Assembly: GCA_023264735.1 (NCBI GenBank)
Contig: JAHFVD010000047.1
Coordinates: 1-57,488 of the forward strand
Direction: 5' to 3'
Length of the DNA: 57,488 bases
Source of the DNA: Mycobacterium sp.
GTDB taxonomy: Bacteria > Actinomycetota > Actinomycetes > Mycobacteriales > Mycobacteriaceae
Shown here: piece after piece, positions 50,517-57,488 of the stretch
How positions within the stretch are numbered: the stretch's first letter is position 1
How the letters are laid out: every line of letters begins with the position of its first letter
Translations under genes and position numbers: made by a program
Notes under the pieces: model-generated
Seen by the model: only the letters and a program-made list of their open reading frames with translations
Told to the model about the DNA's origin: nothing
The model's database searches: none

Positions 50517-51170
50517 TCACGCCCACTGTGCCAGCCCGCGGTGCACCAGCCGCCCCGCCACCGACCCCTCGACTTCCTCCACCGTCATCGCCACCAGCAG
50601 GTGATCCCGCCATGCGCCGTCGACGTCGAGGTACCGCTCGAGAAGGCCTTCCTCCCGGAAGCCGACCTTGGCCAGCACCGCCCGGCTGGCCGCGTTCTCA
50701 GGCCGCACCGTGGCCTCCACCCGGTGCAGCGTGACCGGTCCGAAACAGTGGTCCAGACCCAGCGCCAGGGCGCCGGTTGCCACCCCGCCCCCGGTCACCG
50801 CGCTCGACACCCAATAGCCGATCCACGCCGAGCGCACCGCCCCGTGGGTCACGTTTCCGATCGTCAGCTGACCGCAAAACTGCCCGTCGAGTTCGATCAC
50901 GTACGGCAGCATCCGGCCCTTGCGCGCCTCCGATCGAAGTCCCGAGCACACTGCCGGCCATGACGAAACCGCATGCCGCACAGACCAATCCACCTCAGCC
51001 GTCGGCTCCCACGGTTCGAGATGGCGGCGATCGGCCATCCGGATGCGGCTCCACAGCGCCGCGTCGCGCATCCGCACCGGACGCAACCTGACGACACCGG
51101 CACCCACCCGAAGCGGACCGACCTGCGCGGGCCAACCCGGATGCAGAGAACTGCTACGCCACAGATTCAC
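50517..51170 (-). CDS. RimJ-like GNAT acetyltransferase (Rv0995-like)
   Basis: 217 residues from GTG 51170. GNAT features: VVRLRPVRMRDAALWSRIRM at the start, SAWIGYWVSSAVTGGGVATGAL as acetyl-CoA loop, and ATVRPENAASRAVLAKVGFREEG at the end. RimJ-type enzymes acetylate protein N-termini such as ribosomal S5. The gene begins 16 bases after moeA ends, so the pair is one operon. Confidence 0.87.
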   Translation of the reverse strand: MNLWRSSSLHPGWPAQVGPLRVGAGVVRLRPVRMRDAALWSRIRMADRRHLEPWEPTAEVDWSVRHAVSSWPAVCSGLRSEARKGRMLPYVIELDGQFCGQLTIGNVTHGAVRSAWIGYWVSSAVTGGGVATGALALGLDHCFGPVTLHRVEATVRPENAASRAVLAKVGFREEGLLERYLDVDGAWRDHLLVAMTVEEVEGSVAGRLVHRGLAQWA

Positions 51171-51186
51171 AGTGCGATTCCGCGGT

Positions 51187-52443
51187 TCAGCCGCGTTGAG
51201 CCAGGAAGGCGACATCGACGAGCTCGCCGGTCCGGACTTGATCGACCTCGGTGGGCACCACCACCAAGCAGTTGGCTTCGGCCAAGGTCGCCAAAAGGTG
51301 CGACGAGGCGCCGGGCGCACCACCGAGCGCCTGCACCAGATATTCGCCGGTGTCCTGGTCGCGCATCAGCTGCCCGCGCAGGTATCCCTTGCGGCCAGAA
51401 ACCGACGAGATCGGCGACAGCGCCCTGGCCGGCACGACACGCCGCATCGGCTGCCGCTTGCCCAGCGATAGCCGGATCAGCGGGCGAACCATGACCTCGA
51501 AGACCACCAGAGCGCTCACCGGATTGGCCGGCAACAGGAACGTCGGGACGCCCTCGCGCCCGAGCTGGCCGAAACCCTGGACCGACCCCGGATGCATGGC
51601 GATGCGGGTGACTTCCATCTCGCCCAGCTTGGACAGCACCGTGCGCACGCTCTCGGCTGCCGCCCCGCCGACGGCGCCGGCGATCACCACCAGCTCAGCG
51701 CGGTTGAGCTGGCCCTCGACCGCCTCGCGCAGCTCCTTGGGATCGGTGCTGACGATGCCCATCCGGTTCACCTCGGCGCCCGCATCACGTGCCGCGGCGG
51801 CGATCGCATACGAGTTCACGTCGTAGACCTGGCCATTGCCGGGCGTACGGGAGATATCGACCAGCTCGCCACCCACACTGAGCACGGTTACCCGCGGGCG
51901 TGGATGTACCAGCACCCGTTCCCGCCCGACGGCGGCCAGCAGTCCGACCTGCGCGGCACCGATGATCGCGCCGGCCCGCACAGCGACATCGCCGGGCTGT
52001 ACGTCGTCACCGGCCCGGCGCACGTAGGCCCCGGAACGCACCCCGCGCAGCACCCGCACCCGGGCCTGGCCCCCATCGGTCCATCGCAGCGGGAGGACAG
52101 CGTCGGCCAGCGTCGGCATCGGCGCACCGGTCTGTACCCGGGCCGCTTGTTTGGGCTGCAGCCGGCTCGGCGTGCGCGCGCCCGCTTCGATAACGCCCAT
52201 CACCGGCAGGCTGATCTCGCCGCCACCCTGCTCGTCGTCGGCGTCACCGCCGATGCCGTGAACATCCACGCTGCGAACGGCATAGCCGTCGATGGCGGCC
52301 TGATCGAAACCGGGCAGTGGGTGTTCGGTGATCACTTCCTCGGCGCACATCAGGCCCTGAGCCTCGGCGATCGGCACTCGAACCGGTCGTGGCGCCACCG
52401 CGGCAGCCGCCACCCTGGCCTGCTGTTCCTCTACCGAACGCAC
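51187..52443 (-). CDS. moeA: Molybdopterin molybdenumtransferase MoeA
   Basis: 418 residues from GTG 52443 (RSVEEQQARVAAAAV), chosen to match MoeA1 of M. tuberculosis; 52467 is an earlier in-frame start. Domains: AEEVITEHPLPGFDQAAIDGYAVRS near residue 40, GAPMPTLADAVLP, and the MoCF-type core GIVSTDPKELREAV with AGAVGGAAAESVRTVL. It inserts molybdate into adenylylated molybdopterin. Follows galU. Confidence 0.95.
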   Translation of the reverse strand: MRSVEEQQARVAAAAVAPRPVRVPIAEAQGLMCAEEVITEHPLPGFDQAAIDGYAVRSVDVHGIGGDADDEQGGGEISLPVMGVIEAGARTPSRLQPKQAARVQTGAPMPTLADAVLPLRWTDGGQARVRVLRGVRSGAYVRRAGDDVQPGDVAVRAGAIIGAAQVGLLAAVGRERVLVHPRPRVTVLSVGGELVDISRTPGNGQVYDVNSYAIAAAARDAGAEVNRMGIVSTDPKELREAVEGQLNRAELVVIAGAVGGAAAESVRTVLSKLGEMEVTRIAMHPGSVQGFGQLGREGVPTFLLPANPVSALVVFEVMVRPLIRLSLGKRQPMRRVVPARALSPISSVSGRKGYLRGQLMRDQDTGEYLVQALGGAPGASSHLLATLAEANCLVVVPTEVDQVRTGELVDVAFLAQRG

Positions 52444-52492
52444 CGCGCGCCTTTCTGCCTCGAGCACCGGTCGCGCGGGCCCGCCGCAGCTT

Positions 52493-53413
52493 TTACTGTC
52501 CGGTCTTCTCGGCCAGGCCTAGGCGCGCCACCAACCATCGCCGCAAATCCGGGCCATAGTCGTCACGATCCAACGCAAAGTCAACCGCAGCCTTCAGGTA
52601 GCCGCCGGGATTTCCCAAGTCGTGTCGAGAGCCGCGGTGCACCACCACATGCACCGGATGGCCTTCCTTGATCAGCAACTCGATGGCGTCAGTCAGCTGG
52701 ATCTCGCCACCGACACCTCGGTCGACCCGGCGCAGCGCATCGAAGATGGCCCGGTCCAGCAGATAGCGGCCGGCCGCGGCGAACAGTGACGGCGCATCCT
52801 CCGCCTTGGGCTTCTCAACCATGCCGTTGACCTTGAGCACGTTCGGATTGGCCGCATCGGGAACCGTTTCGACGTCGAAGACGCCGTAGGCGCTGACCTC
52901 CTCTTCGGTCACCTCGATCGCACACAGCACGGTGCCGCCACGTTTGGCCCGTACCTTCGCCATCGTCTCCAGCACGCCGGTGGGCAGCACCAGGTCGTCC
53001 GGCAACAGCACCGATACCGCGTCCTCATCCGGGGACAGCACCGCCTCCACGCACCCGACAGCATGGCCCAAGCCCAGCGGTTGGTGTTGCACCACCGACT
53101 CGACCTTGATCAGCGCCGGGGCACGACGCACCTTCTCCAGCATCGCCTTCTTGCCGCGGGCCTCCAGCGTGCCCTCGAGCACCAGGTCCTCCACGAAATG
53201 GGCGACCACACTGTCTTTGCCCTCGGACGTGACGATCACCAGGCGCTCGGCACCAGCCTCGGCGGCTTCCTCGGCGACGAGCTCGATGCCGGGCGTGTCC
53301 ACGACCGGCAACAATTCCTTGGGCACGGTCTTGGTCGCGGGCAGGAATCGCGTACCCAACCCGGCCGCGGGGACGATCGCTGTACGCGGAAACGGGACCT
53401 CGGGCGGCCTCAT
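52493..53413 (-). CDS. galU: UTP-glucose-1-phosphate uridylyltransferase
   Basis: 306 residues. Makes UDP-glucose from UTP and glucose-1-phosphate. The signature TAIVPAAGLGTRFLPATKTVPKELLP is split here as AIVPAAGLGTRFLPATK and PKELLPVVD; later motifs are VLLPDDLVL and GMVEKPKAEDAPS. Length normal. It leads the galU-moeA-rimJ-sepX row. Confidence 0.96.
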   Translation of the reverse strand: MRPPEVPFPRTAIVPAAGLGTRFLPATKTVPKELLPVVDTPGIELVAEEAAEAGAERLVIVTSEGKDSVVAHFVEDLVLEGTLEARGKKAMLEKVRRAPALIKVESVVQHQPLGLGHAVGCVEAVLSPDEDAVSVLLPDDLVLPTGVLETMAKVRAKRGGTVLCAIEVTEEEVSAYGVFDVETVPDAANPNVLKVNGMVEKPKAEDAPSLFAAAGRYLLDRAIFDALRRVDRGVGGEIQLTDAIELLIKEGHPVHVVVHRGSRHDLGNPGGYLKAAVDFALDRDDYGPDLRRWLVARLGLAEKTGQ

Positions 53414-53476
53414 CGTTCACACCTTATCGCCATCATGTTGGCCCTTCACTCTGGCGCAATCGACACGCGCGCTGAC

Positions 53477-54082
53477 ATGGTGGACGGCGTGCTCGCCGGT
53501 ACGAAAGCCCAACACAGGGCAGCCCTGTTGGCAGCGCGACGCGCGGTACCCGCCGCGACCCGGGCGGCCGAGGCGTGCGCGTTGACCGACCACCTCGGCA
53601 AGATCGTGGCTCCGGGCGACACCGTGTGCGCCTACCTGCCCGTCGGCGTGGAGCCCGGTTCGGCACAGATGGTGGACCGCCTTCGCGAGCTGTGCGCCCG
53701 GGTGCTGCTGCCGGTGACCCGTTCCGGCGCCGATGGTGAGCCGCTCCCCCTGCTGTGGGGTGTGTATGTGCCCGGCACTCTGGTCGCGGCCCGGTTCGGT
53801 CTCCTCGAGCCCCCCGAGCCGTGGTTGTCGAGTGCGGCGGTCGCCGACGCCGACATGGTGCTGGTCCCGGCGCTGGCGGTGGACCGCAAGGGGGTGCGGC
53901 TTGGGCGCGGTGGCGGGTACTACGACCGCTCGCTGGCGCTGTGCGGGCCCGGTGCCAGGCTCGTCGCGGTGGTCCGTGACGACGAGGTTGTCGACGAACT
54001 TCCCAGCGAGCCTCATGACGTTCGGATGACCCATGTCCTCACCCCCAAGCATGGACTGTTTGCGCTGGCCGACACGTTGTGA
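53477..54082 (+). CDS. 5-formyltetrahydrofolate cyclo-ligase
   Basis: About 201 residues. Converts 5-formyl-THF to 5,10-methenyl-THF with ATP. The key motif GVRLGRGGGYYDRSLAL is complete, with GVYVPGT and RMTHVLTPKHG. ATG 53477 gives a normal length; ATG 53435 is possible, and neither has a clear ribosome binding site. Divergent from galU, as Rv0992c is from Rv0993. Confidence 0.9.
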   Translation: MVDGVLAGTKAQHRAALLAARRAVPAATRAAEACALTDHLGKIVAPGDTVCAYLPVGVEPGSAQMVDRLRELCARVLLPVTRSGADGEPLPLLWGVYVPGTLVAARFGLLEPPEPWLSSAAVADADMVLVPALAVDRKGVRLGRGGGYYDRSLALCGPGARLVAVVRDDEVVDELPSEPHDVRMTHVLTPKHGLFALADTL

Positions 54083-54194
54083 GGCCATCGGCCTACGATG
54101 CACCCGAGCGGCCCCCCTCGAATCGTTTTTGCCGCATTTCGCCACACCACTCCCCCGGGCGGCATTGGGGAATGATACGCGCCACATGGCGGTT

Positions 54195-54221
54195 CTAGCA
54201 CTTGACACGATAGAGTGCTAA
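54195..54221. promoter_or_regulatory. CIRCE operator (HrcA site)
   Basis: CTAGCACTT, nine bases, GAGTGCTAA. It matches the CIRCE consensus TTAGCACTC-N9-GAGTGCTAA with two mismatches in the left arm. A TTGACA -35-like hexamer lies inside it. It precedes the FmdB-type gene by 27 bases. Confidence 0.85.
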
Positions 54222-54248
54222 AGACCAAATTTCGTCCCGGAGGTTCAT

Positions 54249-54569
54249 GTGCCGACCTACAGCTACGCGTGCACCGAGTGCGACAACCGCTTTGATGCGG
54301 TGCAGGCGTTCACTGATGACGCGCTGACCAGCTGCCCCCAGTGCACCGGTCGGCTGCGCAAGCTGTTCAACTCGGTTGGCGTCGTGTTCAAGGGCAGCGG
54401 CTTCTACCGCACCGACAGCCGTGATGCGTCCAAGAACTCCAAGTCGGAATCGTCGTCGTCGAGCTCCGAGAAGTCGTCGAGTTCCAGTGACTCGTCCTCC
54501 AGCGCATCGAGTTCGTCGAGTTCCAGCGACTCGAGCAGCTCGGCGCCTGCCGCTGCCGCCTCGAGCTGA
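54249..54569 (+). CDS. ruc: FmdB-type zinc-ribbon protein with Ser-rich tail (Ruc/Rv0991c-like)
   Basis: 106 residues from GTG 54249 with GGAGG upstream. PTYSYACTECDNRFD and TSCPQCTGRLRKLF hold two Cys-x-x-Cys pairs for one zinc. After residue 60 comes a disordered tail almost all Ser with Asp and Ala. M. tuberculosis Rv0991c (Ruc) has this shape and is a redox-regulated chaperone controlled by HrcA; the CIRCE site upstream agrees. The tail is longer in Ser repeats than I would expect. Confidence 0.87.
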   Translation: MPTYSYACTECDNRFDAVQAFTDDALTSCPQCTGRLRKLFNSVGVVFKGSGFYRTDSRDASKNSKSESSSSSSEKSSSSSDSSSSASSSSSSSDSSSSAPAAAASS

Positions 54570-54581
54570 CAAGCCTTTTCG

Positions 54582-55748
54582 TCAAGAAGCGACCCCGGTC
54601 GAATTGGGGTCTGCGGTGTCCCCGAATTCGACCGAATAGCCCAGTAATTCGCTGCTTTCGTCCTTGACCGGACGGATGAGAATGCACGTCGTCGACCCGT
54701 TGGCTGTCGTCTCCTCAAGCGCCGGAAACTGCTCATCGAGGAGATCGGTTGCACGCAGCTCGGCGAAGGTCTCCGGCGTGACCCCGATCAGCTCCCAGAT
54801 ATGTCGTCCGGCCGCTTCTCCCCGAATGACATCCATCGTCTGGTCAAAGGCAGTGCTCGATGCGACGACGGTTCCGGTCGGGTCTATGAAGGCGATGGCA
54901 GCGTCCGACTTACACGCGTCGGAGAGCCGGTGGGCCCGCAGTTCCCCCGACATCGGCACCAACGATTCGGCTTCGTCTGCCGACGACACGGCCGTGGACA
55001 GGACTGCCGGAACCTGGCTCGCCGGCGTCGGCCGACCGAACAGATAACCCTGCGCGAGCTTGCATCCCATGCCCCTGAGCAGATCGGCTTGCTCGGCGAT
55101 CTCCACGCCTTCGGCCACGACGGCCAACCCCAAGCTGTGGCCCAGGCCCACCACCGCGGCGACGATCTTGCGACTCTGGCGGTGTTCGTGCATTGCCATG
55201 ACGAAGCTGGCATCGATCTTGATTTTGGAAAACGGCAGGGTGCTCAGCCAGGTCAGGCTCGAATACCCGGTGCCGAAGTCGTCCATCGCGATCATGCAGC
55301 CCAGGTTGATCAGCCGGTCGAGCGTCCGCCGCGGCTGCGTCAGGTCGTCGATGAAACCGGACTCCGTGACCTCAATGTGCACGCGGCTCAACGGAAATGA
55401 CGCTTCCATCGCCGCCCTGGCAATCCTGGTCGCGAGCTCCGAGTTGCGCAGTTGGGTGGGCGAGACGTTGAACCCGAGGAACAGGTTGTGCGGCCAATCC
55501 GCTGCAGCCAGAAATGACGTTCGCATCAATTGATCGAGCAGGCGATCGAGCAGCCCGAAGCGATCGGCGATCGGGATGAACCGGTCCGGGGGGATGTAGC
55601 CCTCGACCGGATCACGCCACCGGGCAAGAACTTCGAACCCGAGCACGCGTCCGTCATCCAGGGACACGATCGGCTGAAAGAAGGGCTCCACGGCACCGCT
55701 GGCCAGCGCGGACAAAAGATTGCGCGCGAGAAGCTGATCAGCGTTCAC
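54582..55748 (-). CDS. EAL-domain protein (c-di-GMP phosphodiesterase-like) with PAS/GAF-like C-terminus
   Basis: 388 residues. The EAL domain (about 10-245) starts FFQPIVSLDDGRVLGFEVLARW, so the name motif is EVL, then FNVSPTQLRNSEL, IEVTESG, MDDFGTGYSSL, KIDASFV and VAEGVE. The catalytic Glu, Asp and Lys positions look preserved. Residues about 270-370 form a PAS-like sensor with AIAFIDPTGTVVASSTAFDQ. It probably cleaves cyclic di-GMP or senses it. Cytoplasmic. Confidence 0.9.
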   Translation of the reverse strand: MNADQLLARNLLSALASGAVEPFFQPIVSLDDGRVLGFEVLARWRDPVEGYIPPDRFIPIADRFGLLDRLLDQLMRTSFLAAADWPHNLFLGFNVSPTQLRNSELATRIARAAMEASFPLSRVHIEVTESGFIDDLTQPRRTLDRLINLGCMIAMDDFGTGYSSLTWLSTLPFSKIKIDASFVMAMHEHRQSRKIVAAVVGLGHSLGLAVVAEGVEIAEQADLLRGMGCKLAQGYLFGRPTPASQVPAVLSTAVSSADEAESLVPMSGELRAHRLSDACKSDAAIAFIDPTGTVVASSTAFDQTMDVIRGEAAGRHIWELIGVTPETFAELRATDLLDEQFPALEETTANGSTTCILIRPVKDESSELLGYSVEFGDTADPNSTGVAS

Positions 55749-55921
55749 AGCTGCGCCTCCTTCTCACCCGCCCAGGCGCCGTAACTACTCTTAGGAAATT
55801 ACAGGCAAAGCCATTCTAGAGCGAAAAAACAGCGAAAACGCGCGCCCTACGCAGCCCACTTATTAACAGGTCGCAGTGCACGGCGAAGCCCCCGCACTGG
55901 TTGCGCAACTACGGTGACCGC

Positions 55922-56575
55922 ATGACCGAGTCGCTCAATCCGCGATTGCCGAGTCGAATTCGGCAATTGTTGCGGCCCGACTTCACCCGGACAATGCTCG
56001 CCCGACGTGTCGCAGCGGGCGGGCTGGTCATTCTCGCCGGAGTTGCCGCTCTGCGGCCGGACCCGGGCGACCGGCGCGCCGACGTGGTGGTGGCCGCCCA
56101 CGACCTCAGTCCGGGACTGGCCTTGACCGCCGGCGATATCAAGCTTGAAAAGCGTTCCACCACAACACTTCCCGATGGCGTTCAGACGACGATCGACGCC
56201 CTTGTCGGCACCACTCTGGCCGGGCCGGCCCGCCGGGGTGAAGTGCTCACCGACGTCAGGGTCCTCGGCTCACGCCTGACTGGTCTCGCCGCCGGTCCCG
56301 ACGCACGTGTGGTGCCCCTGCACCTTGCCGACGCAGCGGTGCTCGACTTGATCAGGCCCGGTGACGTCGTCGACGTCATGGGCGCAGCGGATGCGGGCAC
56401 CGACGCCAAGCCGACGTTGGTGGCATCTGACGCCATCGTGGTGCTGGTTTCAGCGAAGCAGAAAGCCGCAGGGGCCGGCGATGACCGGGTGGTGCTGGTA
56501 GCCCTTCCGGCCCCGGCCGCACACTCCCTGGCCGCGGCCACGCTCGTACAGACCGTCACGTTGACGATCCACTGA
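55922..56575 (+). CDS. SAF-domain protein (CpaB/RcpC-like)
   Basis: 217 residues from ATG 55922. One TM helix (MLARRVAAGGLVILAGVAAL) anchors it. The SAF domain reads ADVVVAAHDLSPGLALTAGDIKLEKRSTTTLPDG, followed by RRGEVLTDVRVLG and a C-terminal VDVMGAAD barrel part. Such proteins resemble pilus assembly CpaB, yet no pilus genes are near. Conserved position ahead of mscL suggests an envelope role. Confidence 0.82.
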   Translation: MTESLNPRLPSRIRQLLRPDFTRTMLARRVAAGGLVILAGVAALRPDPGDRRADVVVAAHDLSPGLALTAGDIKLEKRSTTTLPDGVQTTIDALVGTTLAGPARRGEVLTDVRVLGSRLTGLAAGPDARVVPLHLADAAVLDLIRPGDVVDVMGAADAGTDAKPTLVASDAIVVLVSAKQKAAGAGDDRVVLVALPAPAAHSLAAATLVQTVTLTIH

Positions 56576-56848
56576 GCTAACCGCTCGGCGGCGGGGCACT
56601 GGCGGGACGGTGGGCGGCGGAACAGCCTGGTTCGAAATCGCATCCATCACCCGCGAAAACCTCGTCGTCGGATGAGATCGCCGACATGGTCGCAACGGCC
56701 GCACCGAGCCCCACGCCGGCTCCTGGCCCCCTCCACATCGCCACATCAAGAGCATCTCCCGCCAAGCTAACAGCTCCCCGGTCACCCCGCCCGGACCGGA
56801 TTAACCTTCGAGGTCTCGGGGCGAACTCCAAACGAAAGGGGTAATACC

Positions 56849-57304
56849 GTGTTGAAAGGTTTCAAGGAGTTTCTCTCTCGGGGCAACATCGTCGATCTGG
56901 CAGTGGCCGTGGTCATCGGTACCGCGTTCACCGCTCTGGTCACGAAGTTCACCGAAAGCATCATCACGCCCTTGATCGATCGCATCGGCGCGGGCAAGGA
57001 TGCCGAATACGGCATCCTGCGGATCGGCATCGGCGGTGGGCAGGCCATCGATTTGAACATCCTGCTGTCGGCGTTGATCAACTTCGTTCTCGTCGCGGCC
57101 GTGGTGTATTTCTTCGTCGTCGCGCCCTACAACCGCCTTCGCAAGAAGGGCGAGGTCGAGCAGGCCAGCGACACCGAACTCAGCTTGCTGACCGAGATCC
57201 GGGATCTGTTGGCCGACGCAAGCGGAACGCCGAAGAAGGTCACCGGCCCGGGCACCGGCCCGAGCCCTGACACCGCAGAAACCACGAGCGCCGACAGAGA
57301 CTGA
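56849..57304 (+). CDS. mscL: Large-conductance mechanosensitive channel
   Basis: 151 residues from GTG 56849. [30 protein letters not shown] is the first TM helix with N-terminal amphipathic helix, and [24 protein letters not shown] is the second, followed by a cytoplasmic helix and a disordered Thr/Pro tail. It opens upon hypo-osmotic stress. The strong hairpin after it is a terminator. Confidence 0.96.
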   Translation: MLKGFKEFLSRGNIVDLAVAVVIGTAFTALVTKFTESIITPLIDRIGAGKDAEYGILRIGIGGGQAIDLNILLSALINFVLVAAVVYFFVVAPYNRLRKKGEVEQASDTELSLLTEIRDLLADASGTPKKVTGPGTGPSPDTAETTSADRD

Positions 57305-57306
57305 CG

Positions 57307-57350
57307 GCATCAAAGTGGCCCCCGGCTCGCGCCGGGGGCCACTTTGATGC
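57307..57350. terminator. Perfect 20-bp hairpin between mscL and the porin gene
   Basis: GCATCAAAGTGGCCCCCGGC, loop TCGC, and its exact complement. It begins three bases after the mscL stop and lies 15 bases from the stop of the convergent porin gene, so it may end both transcripts. Confidence 0.85.
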
Positions 57351-57365
57351 GTGCTCAGGGAGTTG

Positions 57366-57488
57366 TTAGTTCATGTTCCAGGGTTCGCCGTAGGTGGTGA
57401 CGCTGTCACCGGCCCCGGAGATGAGCCGGGCGAAGGGGCGCAGGAGCACACCGCCGGCGGCACCGGTCACGGTGCCGTGGGCGTTGGC
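57366..57488 (-). CDS. MspA-family porin, C-terminal part
   Basis: The gene runs off the window. The visible end reads GGVLLRPFARLISGAGDSVTTYGEPWNMN in pieces GVLLRPFARL, GDSVTTYG and EPWNMN, practically the C-terminus of M. smegmatis MspA. MspA forms an octameric goblet pore in the outer membrane for small hydrophilic solutes. This family marks fast-growing mycobacteria. Confidence 0.93.
   Translation of the reverse strand, partial: ANAHGTVTGAAGGVLLRPFARLISGAGDSVTTYGEPWNMN

Noticed and set aside
56577..56831. 84-residue minus-strand frame in the gap before mscL
   Set aside because: No ribosome binding site, Ala/Gly/Pro-rich with no motif, and it lies in the likely mscL promoter region.

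Overview
The window reads as chromosome of a fast-growing mycobacterium (Mycolicibacterium type). It is GC-rich, the incomplete last gene ends like an MspA-family porin, and 49.3-57.3 kb carries the conserved mycobacterial block sepX/glpR, rimJ-like, moeA, galU, 5-formyl-THF cyclo-ligase, an FmdB-type zinc ribbon gene behind a CIRCE operator, an EAL gene, a SAF-domain gene and mscL. A cAMP-binding lysine acetyltransferase (pat type) at 3.1-4.2 kb belongs to the same neighbourhood in M. tuberculosis, so most of 4-49 kb looks like accessory DNA between core markers.

Left part (1-26 kb): a DUF222/HNH gene is split by a complete IS4-family element with 16-bp inverted ends and a 10-bp target duplication. 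A minus-strand run MMPL transporter - type III polyketide synthase - ICMT-type methyltransferase - FAD oxidoreductase - SDR looks like one lipid or polyketide-quinone pathway. A P450 and a divergent TetR gene share operator-like palindromes. A 43-residue peptide gene directly abuts a gene with a GRDP-like domain and a C-terminus shaped like a RiPP recognition element. At 17.9-22.9 kb a NorQ/NorD-type AAA-VWA pair lies between two paralogous polytopic membrane proteins, each with its own single-TM micropeptide, under a TetR whose palindrome covers a leaderless -10 box.

Island (26.6-49.2 kb): degenerate copies of the 3' end of tRNA-Ala(CGC) stand at 26.6 and 30.6 kb, and an exact 48-bp copy stands at 40.25 kb, matching the intact tRNA at 49.2 kb. 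They divide the island into three cassettes. A (26.6-30.6 kb): exported FAD oxidoreductase, membrane protein, exported carbonic anhydrase. B (30.6-40.2 kb): a defence-like cassette with an HNH nuclease, a divergent regulator pair, an operon of ubiquitin-like protein, E2-like protein, JAMM-E1 fusion and an unknown protein, a divergent HTH-ImmA metallopeptidase, and an AbiE toxin-antitoxin pair. C (40.25-49.2 kb): a phiRv1/phiRv2-like phage satellite with tyrosine integrase, small accessory protein, repressor, excisionase, Walker-type replication protein, an iteron-like origin candidate and a major capsid protein, but no visible portal, terminase or tail genes.

The strongest leads for new biology are the NorQ/NorD twin membrane-protein cluster, the ubiquitin-like operon with an E2-like protein lacking a canonical cysteine and an unassigned fourth gene, the peptide/GRDP pair, and the satellite with its candidate origin. 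All family assignments come from reading motifs and gene order; no database search was run.
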